Assembly (NCBI RefSeq): GCF_004339805.1
Contig: NZ_SLUI01000013.1
Location: 1 to 64,000, forward strand
DNA from: Anaerospora hongkongensis
Lineage (GTDB): Bacteria > Bacillota > Negativicutes > Sporomusales > DSM-15969
Length of the DNA stretch: 64,000 bases
Reading direction: 5' to 3'
A program made the position numbers and the translations under genes. Of this stretch, positions 17,699-25,504 are shown piece by piece. The notes under the pieces are model-generated. The model saw only the letters and a list, made by a program, of their open reading frames with translations, was not told the DNA's origin and searched no databases. The stretch's first letter is position 1, and every line of letters begins with the position of its first letter.

Positions 17699-17762
17699 AT
17701 GAGAATATATGAGTGATAGAGGGACAGAGTGGAAATATTAATTTCAACCTGTCCCTTTTTAT
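17699..17762 (+). terminator. Terminator/attenuator hairpin between hutP and CoA-transferase
   Basis: AGGGACAG (17720-17727) pairs with CTGTCCCT (17749-17756), with inner GGAAAT/ATTTC pairing, followed by TTTTTATAT. Directly upstream lie repeated GAG/TAG triplets (17701, 17711, 17717-17721, 17725-17729). Little room exists for an independent promoter before the next gene, so the hairpin may be a regulated attenuator as well as the hutP terminator (inference). Confidence 0.75.
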
Positions 17763-17796
17763 ATATTACTAATAAAAATATGAGGAGAGATTAAGT

Positions 17797-18975
17797 ATGA
17801 AATTACTTGAAGGACTTCGCGTTTTAGATCTGAGCAGAGTACTTGCAGGACCGTATTGCACCATGATGCTGGCCGATTATGGTGCCGACATTATTAAAAT
17901 TGAACCACCGGTAGTCGGTGACGACTCCCGTGCCTTTGGCCCCTTTATCGGTAAGGAAAGTGCTTACTTTATGAGTCTGAACCGTAATAAACGTTCTATG
18001 GAGCTCAATTTTAAACGTCAGGAAGAATGCGACCTCTTTAAGGAAATGGTTAAACATGCTGACGTTGTTGTCGAAAACTATCGCCCCGGTACGATGGAAA
18101 AATTCGGCCTTGGCTATGAAGATTTAAAAGCTATCAATCCGAAAATTATCTATGCCGCCTGCTCCGGCTTCGGTCATACCGGCCCTTATCGCGATAAGCC
18201 GGCCTATGACATCATCGTACAGGCCATGGGTGGTATTATGAGCATCACTGGCGCGGAAAACGGGGACCCCACCCGTGTTGGCGCTTCGGTAGGCGATGTC
18301 ATGGCCGGTATGTTTACTGCCTACGGTGTTATGCTTGCTCTGTACCACCGCGAGCGTACCGGTGAAGGTCAAAAAATTGATGTCGGCATGCTGGATTGCC
18401 AGGTTGCCGTACTGGAAAACGCCATTGCCCGCTATGTAACTTCCGGCAATGTTCCCGGACCGCTGGGCAATCGTCATCCTTCGATTACGCCTTTCTCTTC
18501 CTTTACCGCGAAAGACGGCTACATCATTGTTGGCGCCGGTAACGAGCGTTTATGGGAACGCCTCTGCAACATTCTGGAACGCCCTGAGCTGATTAAAGAC
18601 GAACGCTTCAGCACAAATGCCCTGCGGACTACCAATGTTAACGAATTAATGAAGATCTTAAATGCAATCTTTATTAATAAAACCATTAATGAGTGGCTGG
18701 AATTGCTGGAAGAAGCAGGCCTCCCCTGCGCCCCGATCAATACGGTTGACCGTATCGTAAACGACCCGCACATTGCCGCCAGAAATATGATTGTTGAAGT
18801 TGAGCATCCTGTGGCAGGTAAACTCAAAATGCCGGGAGTTCCCGTTAAATTGTCGGCCACTCCTGGATCAGTCGATTTCCCTGCACCGCTGCTTGGCCAG
18901 CATACGAATGAGATTCTAAAAGAAGTCCTTGGCTGGGACGAAGAAAAAACCACTCAGTTCTTTAAAGGTAAGTAA
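17797..18975 (+). CDS. Class III CoA-transferase (CaiB/BaiF/formyl-CoA transferase family)
   Basis: A 392-residue CoA-transferase that moves CoA between carboxylic acids through an aspartyl-CoA anhydride. The family opening GLRVLDLSRVLAGPYCTMML, YGADIIKIEPP, VVVENYRPGTMEKFGLGY and SGFGHTGPYRDKPAYD are present. The catalytic Asp is expected in the GMLDCQVAVLENA region (about residue 200), or more precisely DIIVQAMGG at about residue 147. Substrates in the family include carnitine, oxalate, benzylsuccinate and phenyllactate; none is indicated. SD GGAGAG precedes the ATG. It is 110 bp downstream of hutP with a hairpin between. Confidence 0.92.
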   Translation: MKLLEGLRVLDLSRVLAGPYCTMMLADYGADIIKIEPPVVGDDSRAFGPFIGKESAYFMSLNRNKRSMELNFKRQEECDLFKEMVKHADVVVENYRPGTMEKFGLGYEDLKAINPKIIYAACSGFGHTGPYRDKPAYDIIVQAMGGIMSITGAENGDPTRVGASVGDVMAGMFTAYGVMLALYHRERTGEGQKIDVGMLDCQVAVLENAIARYVTSGNVPGPLGNRHPSITPFSSFTAKDGYIIVGAGNERLWERLCNILERPELIKDERFSTNALRTTNVNELMKILNAIFINKTINEWLELLEEAGLPCAPINTVDRIVNDPHIAARNMIVEVEHPVAGKLKMPGVPVKLSATPGSVDFPAPLLGQHTNEILKEVLGWDEEKTTQFFKGK

Positions 18976-18981
18976 GCTGAA

Positions 18982-19009
18982 AAGGGCACTAACAACTGTT
19001 AGTGCCCTT
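18982..19009 (+). terminator. Hairpin after CoA-transferase
   Basis: AAGGGCACTAACA pairs with TGTTAGTGCCCTT in a very tight stem. The following tract (CATTAC) is not T-rich, so termination may be partial; DUF3870 could be co-transcribed. Confidence 0.6.
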
Positions 19010-19038
19010 CATTACAATATTTGCATAAGGATGATCAT

Positions 19039-19371
19039 ATGGTAAATGAAACAACGGTTTTGTTTTCCGGCTATGCGAGACTTCCCAGTGGTACGGTTTC
19101 AAGCGAACTCTACGGAGTTATGGCACTTGTCCTCCTTGTTGACATCCAAACCGGACAAATTCTAGAGGCAGACTGCACACTATCAACCCGTCTTGCCGAA
19201 CGCTTTGTTAACCAGCTGTTAGTAGGTCAAAACCTGAACGATAATCCCGAGGCCCTCATTAGAAAAATTAACTACGTTTATCAGGGCAGCGCCAAAAAGG
19301 CTTTGATTACCGCCTTACGAACCATTATTGATAAATATCCGGCCTTTATCCACGCTAAGCTCCATTCTTAG
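19039..19371 (+). CDS. DUF3870-domain protein
   Basis: A 110-residue protein of unknown function with the DUF3870 pattern: TVLFSGYARLPSGTVSSELYG, VLLVDIQTGQI, ADCTLST and a helical C terminus ending AFIHAKLHS. It appears cytoplasmic. ATG 19039 is preceded by AAGGA at 7 bases; a TTG at 19021 is in frame but lacks an SD. It follows the CoA-transferase by 63 bp, and DUF3870 genes are often seen beside acyl-CoA metabolism genes. The last 17 bp overlap the convergent guanylate kinase gene. Confidence 0.78.
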   Translation: MVNETTVLFSGYARLPSGTVSSELYGVMALVLLVDIQTGQILEADCTLSTRLAERFVNQLLVGQNLNDNPEALIRKINYVYQGSAKKALITALRTIIDKYPAFIHAKLHS

Positions 19372-19909
19372 TCCAGGGAATATCCATAATTGCCAGGACC
19401 TGACGGATCGCCGCTGCTGGTTGCCCGGTATTCTTGACAACATAATCGGCCATTTGCCAGTTTGCGAATTCACCTGCCGCTTCAGCATATTCGATACGGC
19501 GGTTAATTTCCTGGTCATTATCTCCTTGCAGTACATAGCGGCTTAAAATCGTTTCTTTATCAGCGAACAAACAGATTGATACCAGTCTTTCTCCCAGCAG
19601 TTTTTTTAACTGCTCTAAGCCACGCTGGTCAAGTTCTACCACAGAAATTGCATTTTCTTTCACCTTACGCAAAACTTCTTCCTTGCTGAGACCATAAAAA
19701 TGTCCAGAATAGCTTACTTTCTCAATCAATGGCTGTTGCAAAAATGTTTCTTTATCTACAAAGTGATAGTCTACTCCGGTTTGTTCTTCTTTTCTGGGAG
19801 GGCGGGTTGTATGGCTGATGATAGCTGGAATCTGCTGCTCTCTTAATGCTTTTATCAGTGTGGATTTACCTGCTGCAGGCGGACCGATGATGGCATAAAC
19901 TTTGTTCAT
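19355..19909 (-). CDS. Guanylate kinase-like P-loop protein
   Basis: A 184-residue nucleoside monophosphate kinase fold: Walker A IGPPAAGKSTLI (residues 7-18), the GMP-binding segment ISHTTRPPRKEEQTGVDYHFV that defines the Gmk family, and VVELDQRGLEQLKK in place of the usual VLEIDVQGA. A lid with RRIEYAEAAGEF follows. It is slightly shorter and more diverged than housekeeping Gmk (about 205 residues), so a second, specialised paralogue is possible. The start at 19909 has AAGGAAGG upstream. The 3' end overlaps DUF3870 by 17 bp (convergent). Confidence 0.83.
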   Translation of the reverse strand: MNKVYAIIGPPAAGKSTLIKALREQQIPAIISHTTRPPRKEEQTGVDYHFVDKETFLQQPLIEKVSYSGHFYGLSKEEVLRKVKENAISVVELDQRGLEQLKKLLGERLVSICLFADKETILSRYVLQGDNDQEINRRIEYAEAAGEFANWQMADYVVKNTGQPAAAIRQVLAIMDIPWTKNGA

Positions 19910-19982
19910 CGTAAAGCCCCCTTCCTTTCTTCCTATAAAATTCAATCGCTACATTCTACATCAACTGAAAAAATCCTTGCAT

Positions 19983-20022
19983 AACAATAGCGGACAGGTC
20001 TTTAACCTGTCCGCTATTGTTA
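19983..20022 (-). terminator. Terminator of the GDYXXLXY/DUF2157 operon
   Basis: AACAATAGCGGACAGGT pairs with ACCTGTCCGCTATTGTT around a 4-5 base loop, immediately past the GDYXXLXY stop; the A/T-rich flanks allow either direction. Confidence 0.88.
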
Positions 20023-20031
20023 TTGTACTGT

Positions 20032-20577
20032 TTACTGAGACTGTAAGTACTCATAAATTGTCTGGTTGCCAATATATAACTGCTCAACAACTCCATAACC
20101 GTCTTTCATACGAATGAGAGCCCTGCCGTCTTTCCCGGCACTCTTTTGATAGGCACGCTCCGCTGCAGGCGCCAGCTCCTCAGGCAGATAATATCGTCTA
20201 AACGGCAAACTGACATGAGCTATACCATTTTCGATATACTGAACGGTAACGCGGACAAAGGCATCGTCTTGAGGCTGTCGGATACTAATCCCGGTAATAA
20301 CAGTCTTCCCATCTTGCTCGGCCACCACAGCGAAGGCCTTCTGACCATATTCCAAGCGGGCATCATCCAAAATTTTTCCTTTTTGTTCCTTAAAGCCGAG
20401 ATCAACATAGCGTCCTTTCAGCATATCATAAGGGTCCACGGGAGCAGTCTCCCAATAAAAAGGCCGCCCCGTATTCAATACGTTTTCCCAATGCCATACC
20501 ATATACAACGGTACTAGTAGCTGCAGGATCGCTACAATTGAAAATAGCAGCATCGCTCTCTTATTTCTCAGCATCAT
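20032..20577 (-). CDS. GDYXXLXY-type membrane-anchored protein
   Basis: A 181-residue protein with one N-terminal membrane segment (LLFSIVAILQLLVPLYMVW) and an extracytoplasmic domain containing LKGRYVDLGF, the variant of the GDYXXLXY motif. The function of the family is unknown. It is almost always encoded next to a DUF2157 membrane protein, as here, where it overlaps the end of that gene by 17 bp. The pair presumably forms one envelope complex (inference). Confidence 0.83.
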   Translation of the reverse strand: MMLRNKRAMLLFSIVAILQLLVPLYMVWHWENVLNTGRPFYWETAPVDPYDMLKGRYVDLGFKEQKGKILDDARLEYGQKAFAVVAEQDGKTVITGISIRQPQDDAFVRVTVQYIENGIAHVSLPFRRYYLPEELAPAAERAYQKSAGKDGRALIRMKDGYGVVEQLYIGNQTIYEYLQSQ

Positions 20578-21856
20578 TTGCGCCTGCCTTTCGCCTCGCA
20601 GCCATCCAGTTAACTGCCAAGAAACAAATTCCTAAAGCAAGAAAAACAATTCCCCGGACAACAAAGCTGAAGTTAATATCTAAGAATCGTGCGATAATCA
20701 ATGCCCCTAACAGCAGCATCCCCATATTCATTGTACTGAGCTCACCTTTTCGCACGCCTTTTCGTATTATGTATATGCTGAAGCTGAGCAAAAACAAATT
20801 CATTAAAACAGCAGAAATTAACCCTCCTGTATCGTAAGCCTGCAACAAATAGCCCGCCCCCGCCACAAACGGAGCGGCAATATAAGCAGTTGAGCCTGAC
20901 AGTTTTCTGACCACCAGCAAAACCCCCAGATAAGCAACTGTCAAAAGCAGCAGGATCGCCAGCCAGCTTTCACCTGCCCGCAGGCCGCCAGAGCTAAAAC
21001 CGGACCATACGTCTCTAAAGGTAAGAATAAAACTAATGCCTACTGTCCCGAATGACCCAATCGTCAGCAATGCTTTATACCAGCCAAGTGCCTTTTTCTC
21101 TATTGCTAAAAGCCCTAATAGGTAGGTTATCGAGAAAAGGGCCGCAAATAAAAGTAAACCGAAATGACCAATTTGATGATTAAAGGCATCCGCAAAAGAA
21201 AAATAGAAACTTAGGGTGAAAATCCAGGTAACAATCGTTGCGGCATTCACACTTTGCTCTGTTAGCAGCAGTTGGCGGCAATAGGGAATAACTGCGCCAA
21301 ACAACATCCAAATCAAGTGCTTACCAATAATTGGAACACTGCCGTTTGCCACCCATCCACCAATGCCAATCAGGTATATGGCCGCCACAACCGTCGATTG
21401 CAGCAAATAAATAATCGGCAGTGACAGCAGCATCCAGGCGAGCAGAAAAGCACCTGTGTCGTCACTCAAATGATAAGTTTGGGAAACAAGCGCTATCGCT
21501 GCTCCCACCATCAGCATCCAGAAAACTGCCGCTCCTTCTGTCCACGTTTTTTTATCCTGCTTAAACCACCAAACGGCTGCTGCGCACATTTGGGCTATTA
21601 CCAGCATAGCAACGGCGATAACCGTGCGGTTAAAACGATTCAGCTGCTCCCAATTATGAGCAAGTATCAGGATAATCCCCAGACCCACTAATATAATGCC
21701 GATGATCCCGAAGATTGTCATGTAGCTCTTTTTTTCCTCTTGCGGCACCGGTCCATAATAATCGCGAATGCGGTCAGCAGCCTCCGAACTGATAATACCT
21801 TTTCCCACTAAATCCGGCAGCTGTTCATACAGCCATTCAACAGCGTTTTTCTTCAT
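20561..21856 (-). CDS. DUF2157-domain polytopic membrane protein
   Basis: A 431-residue protein. The N-terminal cytoplasmic stretch (WLYEQLPDLVGKGIISSEAA, then IRDYYG) is the DUF2157 signature, followed by about 12 hydrophobic helices and a basic C terminus. Function is unknown. The start at 21856 follows GAGGAG by 7 bases; an upstream in-frame ATG at 21976 would add a further hydrophobic piece without an SD. Operon with the GDYXXLXY gene. Confidence 0.83.
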   Translation of the reverse strand: MKKNAVEWLYEQLPDLVGKGIISSEAADRIRDYYGPVPQEEKKSYMTIFGIIGIILVGLGIILILAHNWEQLNRFNRTVIAVAMLVIAQMCAAAVWWFKQDKKTWTEGAAVFWMLMVGAAIALVSQTYHLSDDTGAFLLAWMLLSLPIIYLLQSTVVAAIYLIGIGGWVANGSVPIIGKHLIWMLFGAVIPYCRQLLLTEQSVNAATIVTWIFTLSFYFSFADAFNHQIGHFGLLLFAALFSITYLLGLLAIEKKALGWYKALLTIGSFGTVGISFILTFRDVWSGFSSGGLRAGESWLAILLLLTVAYLGVLLVVRKLSGSTAYIAAPFVAGAGYLLQAYDTGGLISAVLMNLFLLSFSIYIIRKGVRKGELSTMNMGMLLLGALIIARFLDINFSFVVRGIVFLALGICFLAVNWMAARRKAGANDAEK

Positions 21857-21988
21857 CTTTTGACTCCTCAATGGTATTACCACTATTGTTCCATGATCGG
21901 TGATGACTATCCTGCACAGCAAATAAGAAAAAACGATCACGACGACGGTTCCGGTGACACAAATGAATATACACATATTTCATTAATA

Positions 21989-22024
21989 AAAAAGCTCACC
22001 GTCTATTAAAACGATGAGCTTTTC
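21989..22024 (-). terminator. Terminator of quinone oxidoreductase gene
   Basis: AAAAAGCTCA pairs with TGAGCTTTT across a loop containing CG/CG pairs, just past the stop at 22035 on the minus strand. Confidence 0.82.
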
Positions 22025-22034
22025 TCATTTAAAC

Positions 22035-23015
22035 TTAAGGAATAATCAGCGTCGCTCCCTGTGTTGCTCTTGCCTCGGCCGCCTGATGAACTGATACGAT
22101 TTCGGCAAGCTTGTATTTGGCACCGATGCTTGCTTTCACCACGCCCTGAGCAATTGCCGCAAATAAGTCGGCCGCATTCTCGCGAAATACTGCAGGATCT
22201 GCATTATGTGGAAATACGGATGGGCGCGTCAGGAACAGGCAGCCTTTTTTATTCAATATTTCAGGCTCAATAGCCGGAGCCGGGCCTGAGGCCGCTCCGT
22301 ACAGTACAACCAGCCCGAAAGGCGCCGCGCAGTCCAGAGACTTCAGAAAGGTATCTTTGCCTACCGAATCATACACTACATTGGCTTTTTTACCGCCGGT
22401 AGCTTCCAGAAGCGCAGCAGGCCAGTTTTCCTGAGAATAATCAATTGTAACATCTGCACCTGCCGCCTTGGCAATTGCGCATTTTTCAGGAGAACTGGCA
22501 GTACCGATAACAAAAGCCCCCAGTGCCTTTGCCCACTGGCAAAGAATCTGCCCAACCCCGCCGGCAGCGGCATGAACCAAAACGATCTCACCTGGCTTCA
22601 CTGCATGAGTTCTTTTGAGCAAATACTGGGCAGTCATTCCCTTAAACAACAATGCCGCTGCCTGTTCATCCGATACACCGCCGGGAATGCTTACTAAACG
22701 TTCAGCAGGAACATTACGGTAATCCGCATAGGCACCTAACCCTGCATTCATATAAGCAACGCGGTCACCCGGCCTGAACTGCTCAACTCCATCCCCTACC
22801 GCTTCGACAATCCCTGCAGCTTCATGTCCGAGGCCGGTTGGCAGCGGCAGCGGGTAGACCCCCTTGCGCTGATATACATCAATAAAGTTGAAACCGATAG
22901 CGGTCTGCCGCAGTTGTACTTCACCCGGCGCCGGGGCAGGCAGCTCAATTGTTTCCAGCTTCATCTTATCGGCACTGCCAAATTCTGTAATACTTACCTT
23001 GCGTGCTGTTCTCAT
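22035..23015 (-). CDS. NAD(P)H:quinone oxidoreductase (zeta-crystallin-like MDR)
   Basis: A 326-residue zinc-free medium-chain reductase. The GHEAAGIVEAVG segment lacks the structural zinc cysteines, and HAAAGGVGQILCQWAKALGA is the NADPH-binding motif of the QOR branch. GFNFIDVYQRKGVYPLPLPTG is the QOR opening. It likely reduces quinones or enones with NADPH in the cytoplasm. SD AAGGAGG precedes the ATG; single gene with terminator. Confidence 0.9.
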   Translation of the reverse strand: MRTARKVSITEFGSADKMKLETIELPAPAPGEVQLRQTAIGFNFIDVYQRKGVYPLPLPTGLGHEAAGIVEAVGDGVEQFRPGDRVAYMNAGLGAYADYRNVPAERLVSIPGGVSDEQAAALLFKGMTAQYLLKRTHAVKPGEIVLVHAAAGGVGQILCQWAKALGAFVIGTASSPEKCAIAKAAGADVTIDYSQENWPAALLEATGGKKANVVYDSVGKDTFLKSLDCAAPFGLVVLYGAASGPAPAIEPEILNKKGCLFLTRPSVFPHNADPAVFRENAADLFAAIAQGVVKASIGAKYKLAEIVSVHQAAEARATQGATLIIP

Positions 23016-23148
23016 ATTATTCCTCCTTACAGCATCATTGGAGCTTATTGATTTAACTATAGCATGGACATTTTTATACGTAAAATTAATTGTTTCAATA
23101 AAGATAATTAAAATATTTTATCGATCTTTATGACGAAAGACTACGCCC

Positions 23149-23178
23149 AAAAAAGCCCGGCAAAGACCGGGCTTTTTC
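23149..23178 (-). terminator. Terminator of the TrmB-dehydrogenase operon
   Basis: AAAAAAGCCCGG / CCGGGCTTTTT with a 6-base loop; works in both directions and lies at the 3' end of the dehydrogenase gene. Confidence 0.92.
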
Positions 23179-24081
23179 TTATGGCAATTCAGCAACATAA
23201 GCCTTAATATTGGCCACTGATTTCTCTAAAGCGGCCTTTTCGCAATCGGTCATAGGAACATTCAGCACTGGTCCTGCACCATGCCTGCCCACCAATGTCG
23301 GTAAGCTGACCGCTACACCGTACTCACTGTTATACGTGCATACCGGCAGTATTTGATTGCTGTCTTTTACAATAGCTTCCAGTACGGCACAAGCTGACGC
23401 GGCAGGAGCAAATACCGTCCCCCCCTTCAGCGCAATAACCTGACCGGAAGCAATGCGCACCTCATCGCAGACACGATCTATTGCCGCACTTTCATAGCCA
23501 GGCAGCTCGGTTAACGGAATTCCTTTAATGGTAATCTGTGAAACTAAGGGAACCATTGTTTCACCATGTTCACCGACTACATAGGCGTCAATATCTCTTG
23601 CATCAATGCCAAACTGCTCGGCCAAATAAGAGCGGTAACGAGCCGTATCCAAAACAGTTCCCATGCCAATAACGCGATTAGCCGAAAGGCCTGAAACCTG
23701 ATATGCAAGTTGCGTCATAACATCCAAAGGATTCGTAATCATAAACAGAATACAGTCTGGACTATATAGAACAGCCTCTTTGACCAAACCGGCAATTAAG
23801 CCGGCATTACGGGACAACAACAGCACGCGCGGTTCGTCCGCCTTACGGGGAATACCGGCAGTAATCACAATAATATCCGATCCGGCCGTATCTTTTATGT
23901 CACCATACTTTATCTGAGCCTGGGGAGTAAATGCCTGCCCCTGGAGAATATCTAAAGCCTCACCACGTGCTTTATCACTGAAGGCATCGGTTAAGACAAT
24001 TTCCTGGGCCAATCCTTTTAGGCTGGCCGTATAAGCTACAGCAGCACCAACCTTGCCGCTGCCGATAAATGATATTTTCAC
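23179..24081 (-). CDS. Malate/lactate dehydrogenase family protein (malate specificity favoured)
   Basis: A 300-residue NAD-dependent 2-hydroxyacid dehydrogenase of the LDH/MDH superfamily. Rossmann motif GSGKVGAAVAY with Asp in LTDAF for NAD, substrate loop AGIPRKADEPR, VLDTARYRSYLAE and catalytic His in GEHGETMVPL. The residue aligned with position 102, Gln in lactate dehydrogenases and Arg in malate dehydrogenases, is Arg here (PRK), favouring malate/oxaloacetate. The GTG start at 24081 has AGGAGGG about 8 bases upstream. It lies 11 bp after a TrmB regulator that presumably controls it. Confidence 0.87.
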   Translation of the reverse strand: MKISFIGSGKVGAAVAYTASLKGLAQEIVLTDAFSDKARGEALDILQGQAFTPQAQIKYGDIKDTAGSDIIVITAGIPRKADEPRVLLLSRNAGLIAGLVKEAVLYSPDCILFMITNPLDVMTQLAYQVSGLSANRVIGMGTVLDTARYRSYLAEQFGIDARDIDAYVVGEHGETMVPLVSQITIKGIPLTELPGYESAAIDRVCDEVRIASGQVIALKGGTVFAPAASACAVLEAIVKDSNQILPVCTYNSEYGVAVSLPTLVGRHGAGPVLNVPMTDCEKAALEKSVANIKAYVAELP

Positions 24082-24092
24082 TAAAAGCCCTC

Positions 24093-24893
24093 CTATTTTT
24101 GCTGCTGCATGCGTCTAATAATCTCATAACGTCGGCAAATATCCTCATACTGCTTTTGTTCCATATTATTAACTAAAATATTGACCATCATATCATGTTT
24201 GATATATTCTTTGGCGACAAGGACCAATGCAGGCGTACTTGTCCATACACCGGTAGATCTTCCATGCTCTTCTGCCAGTTCCCCAACAACAACCTGATCA
24301 TTGTCGGTAATAACTGTACACAGCTTCGCGCCTGCCCGCCTGTGAATATTACCGCTGCATGCTTCCAAATTGATTACCTCATTGGCAACTGCCACACTTT
24401 CGCCAAATACGGCGATTACAACATAAACGCCTTTGGCCATGGCTTCCTTCAGACTTTCCTGCAAGTACTCCAGCTGTTCAGGCCATAGTGAAGCAAAAAC
24501 CTCTAGCTTAGCCTGCCGTATCACTTCAATGATCTTTTCATTAATTCCATCAGTACCCTGTAGGTTCCAGGTAAGCTCAAAAGCCTCCATTGGCGGAATA
24601 ACTGCCAGATCGGATAGTACCGCTTGAATATTCTTTTCTGTTTCCTGCTGGAGCCTGCTAAATAGCACCTCTGGCTGGACCGGATAATATTGCACAGGAT
24701 CGCTCTGACTATCTAAAACAGCACCACGGTTTTTTAATTTGGTTAACGTCTCGTAGATTTTGGATGGAGGAATCTGCGCCAATTTACTGATTTCATACCC
24801 ATTAGCCGGATGTTTGCGCAATAGCGCATAATAAGCTTTTGCTTCATAGGCGCCAAAGCCTAAAGCTTCTAATTTCTTCAGTACGTTAATCAT
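24093..24893 (-). CDS. TrmB-family transcriptional regulator
   Basis: A 266-residue regulator with the TrmB winged helix: LGFGAYEAKAYYALL, YEISKLAQIPPSKIYETL and RGAVLDS. A C-terminal phospholipase D-like/TrmB effector domain follows (VFASLWPEQLEYLQES to VWTSTPALVLVAKEYIKHD). In Archaea and Firmicutes these proteins sense sugars or metabolites and repress adjacent operons. ATG 24893 is preferred because GGAAGGTG lies upstream. It probably represses the TrmB-dehydrogenase operon, and a short inverted repeat lies immediately upstream. Confidence 0.88.
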   Translation of the reverse strand: MINVLKKLEALGFGAYEAKAYYALLRKHPANGYEISKLAQIPPSKIYETLTKLKNRGAVLDSQSDPVQYYPVQPEVLFSRLQQETEKNIQAVLSDLAVIPPMEAFELTWNLQGTDGINEKIIEVIRQAKLEVFASLWPEQLEYLQESLKEAMAKGVYVVIAVFGESVAVANEVINLEACSGNIHRRAGAKLCTVITDNDQVVVGELAEEHGRSTGVWTSTPALVLVAKEYIKHDMMVNILVNNMEQKQYEDICRRYEIIRRMQQQK

Positions 24894-24915
24894 TTCACCT
24901 TCCCTCATTTCCTAT

Positions 24916-24929
24916 ACTACTACAGTAGT
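24916..24929 (-). promoter_or_regulatory. Putative TrmB operator
   Basis: Inverted repeat ACTAC-TACA-GTAGT 22 bases upstream of the TrmB start codon. Its place suits autoregulation; the assignment is by position only. Confidence 0.4.
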
Positions 24930-25084
24930 GAATAGAGAGCAATATACACTGATACTAGGTACATATCTCCATTAAAAATAATTTTACTCTTCCCTTTTGC
25001 GCGCATACATCAGTATAACGAAGCATACCGTATTCTGCTGCGCTATCTGTGGCCGGATCAGCGATAATAAAGGTCCGGCAGCTC

Positions 25085-25113
25085 TTGTAAATACTCGCTT
25101 ACTATGCTATTAT
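25085..25113 (+). promoter_or_regulatory. Promoter of the 6S RNA candidate
   Basis: -35 TTGTAA (25085-25090), 17-bp spacer, -10 TATTAT (25108-25113); predicted start near 25120. Upstream 24930-25084 shows no gene, only a GCCGGA/TCCGGC stem at about 25052-25080. Confidence 0.55.
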
Positions 25114-25119
25114 AACTAT

Positions 25120-25365
25120 GGTTACTCGACACAATGCCTGAGATGCACGTTAACTTGAATATGTCCAACCTACTTTTATTAATAGGGAATTCGATGGTAT
25201 GCGGCTGCCGGGCCACCTTTTGAGTGGATGGCTAAACCAGACCTAGGATGCCCACCTGCGGATAGCGGGTTTGGACATATGGGGGAGACGACATTACGGG
25301 CTTTATTTTATTTCAGGCCCTTGATAAAGCCCCATCTGCGTTGTCAGGCCTGCGGGAGCTCGCTT
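25120..25365 (+). ncRNA. ssrS: Probable 6S RNA
   Basis: A long hairpin-like RNA between the TrmB and chemotaxis genes. The 5' side has GCCTGAGATGCACG (25136-25149), matching the 6S landmark CTGAGATGttCG. The 3' side has GACGACATTAC, a hairpin GGGC...GCCC, then CATCT and TCAGGC. The closing stem pairs GCCTGA (25136-25141) with TCAGGC (25344-25349) and GATG with CATC (25333-25336). An inner stem pairs ATATGTCC with GGACATAT, leaving the promoter-like internal bubble expected of 6S. In known systems the RNA binds sigma-A holoenzyme in stationary phase. Ends are approximate; tmRNA, RNase P and SRP RNA landmarks are absent. Confidence 0.7.
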
Positions 25366-25460
25366 GCCGTACCGGCGCTGTACTGTCTTCGCTCGCTTCC
25401 TCGGCCTTTCTAGCATCTGGAACTTTCTGAACGACCTGGGAACGACGCATTTAAACAAAC
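25350..25460. other. GC-rich spacer between 6S candidate and terminator
   Basis: Contains a GC-rich block (25350-25412) with repeated GCTCGCTT and GTACCGGCGCTGTAC sub-motifs that resembles a degenerate interspersed repeat. No coding signal was recognised. Confidence 0.4.
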
Positions 25461-25464
25461 TATT

Positions 25465-25495
25465 AAGGGACTTACCATCGGTAAGTCCCTTTTTG
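25465..25495. terminator. Terminator at the end of the 6S/chemotaxis interval
   Basis: AAGGGACTTACC / GGTAAGTCCCTT with a 3-base loop and TTTTT tail. It can end rightward transcription from the 6S side and leftward transcription of the chemotaxis gene. Confidence 0.9.
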
Positions 25496-25504
25496 TATCT
25501 TCTT

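Noticed and set aside
25228-25413. A 61-residue plus-strand frame
   Set aside because: It lies within the 6S RNA candidate and GC-rich spacer; no SD and no family resemblance.
25120-25498. tmRNA, RNase P RNA or SRP RNA in the 600-bp gap
   Set aside because: No tRNA-like ends or tag reading frame, no RNase P core, and no SRP Alu/GGAA-loop landmarks; the 6S landmarks fit better.
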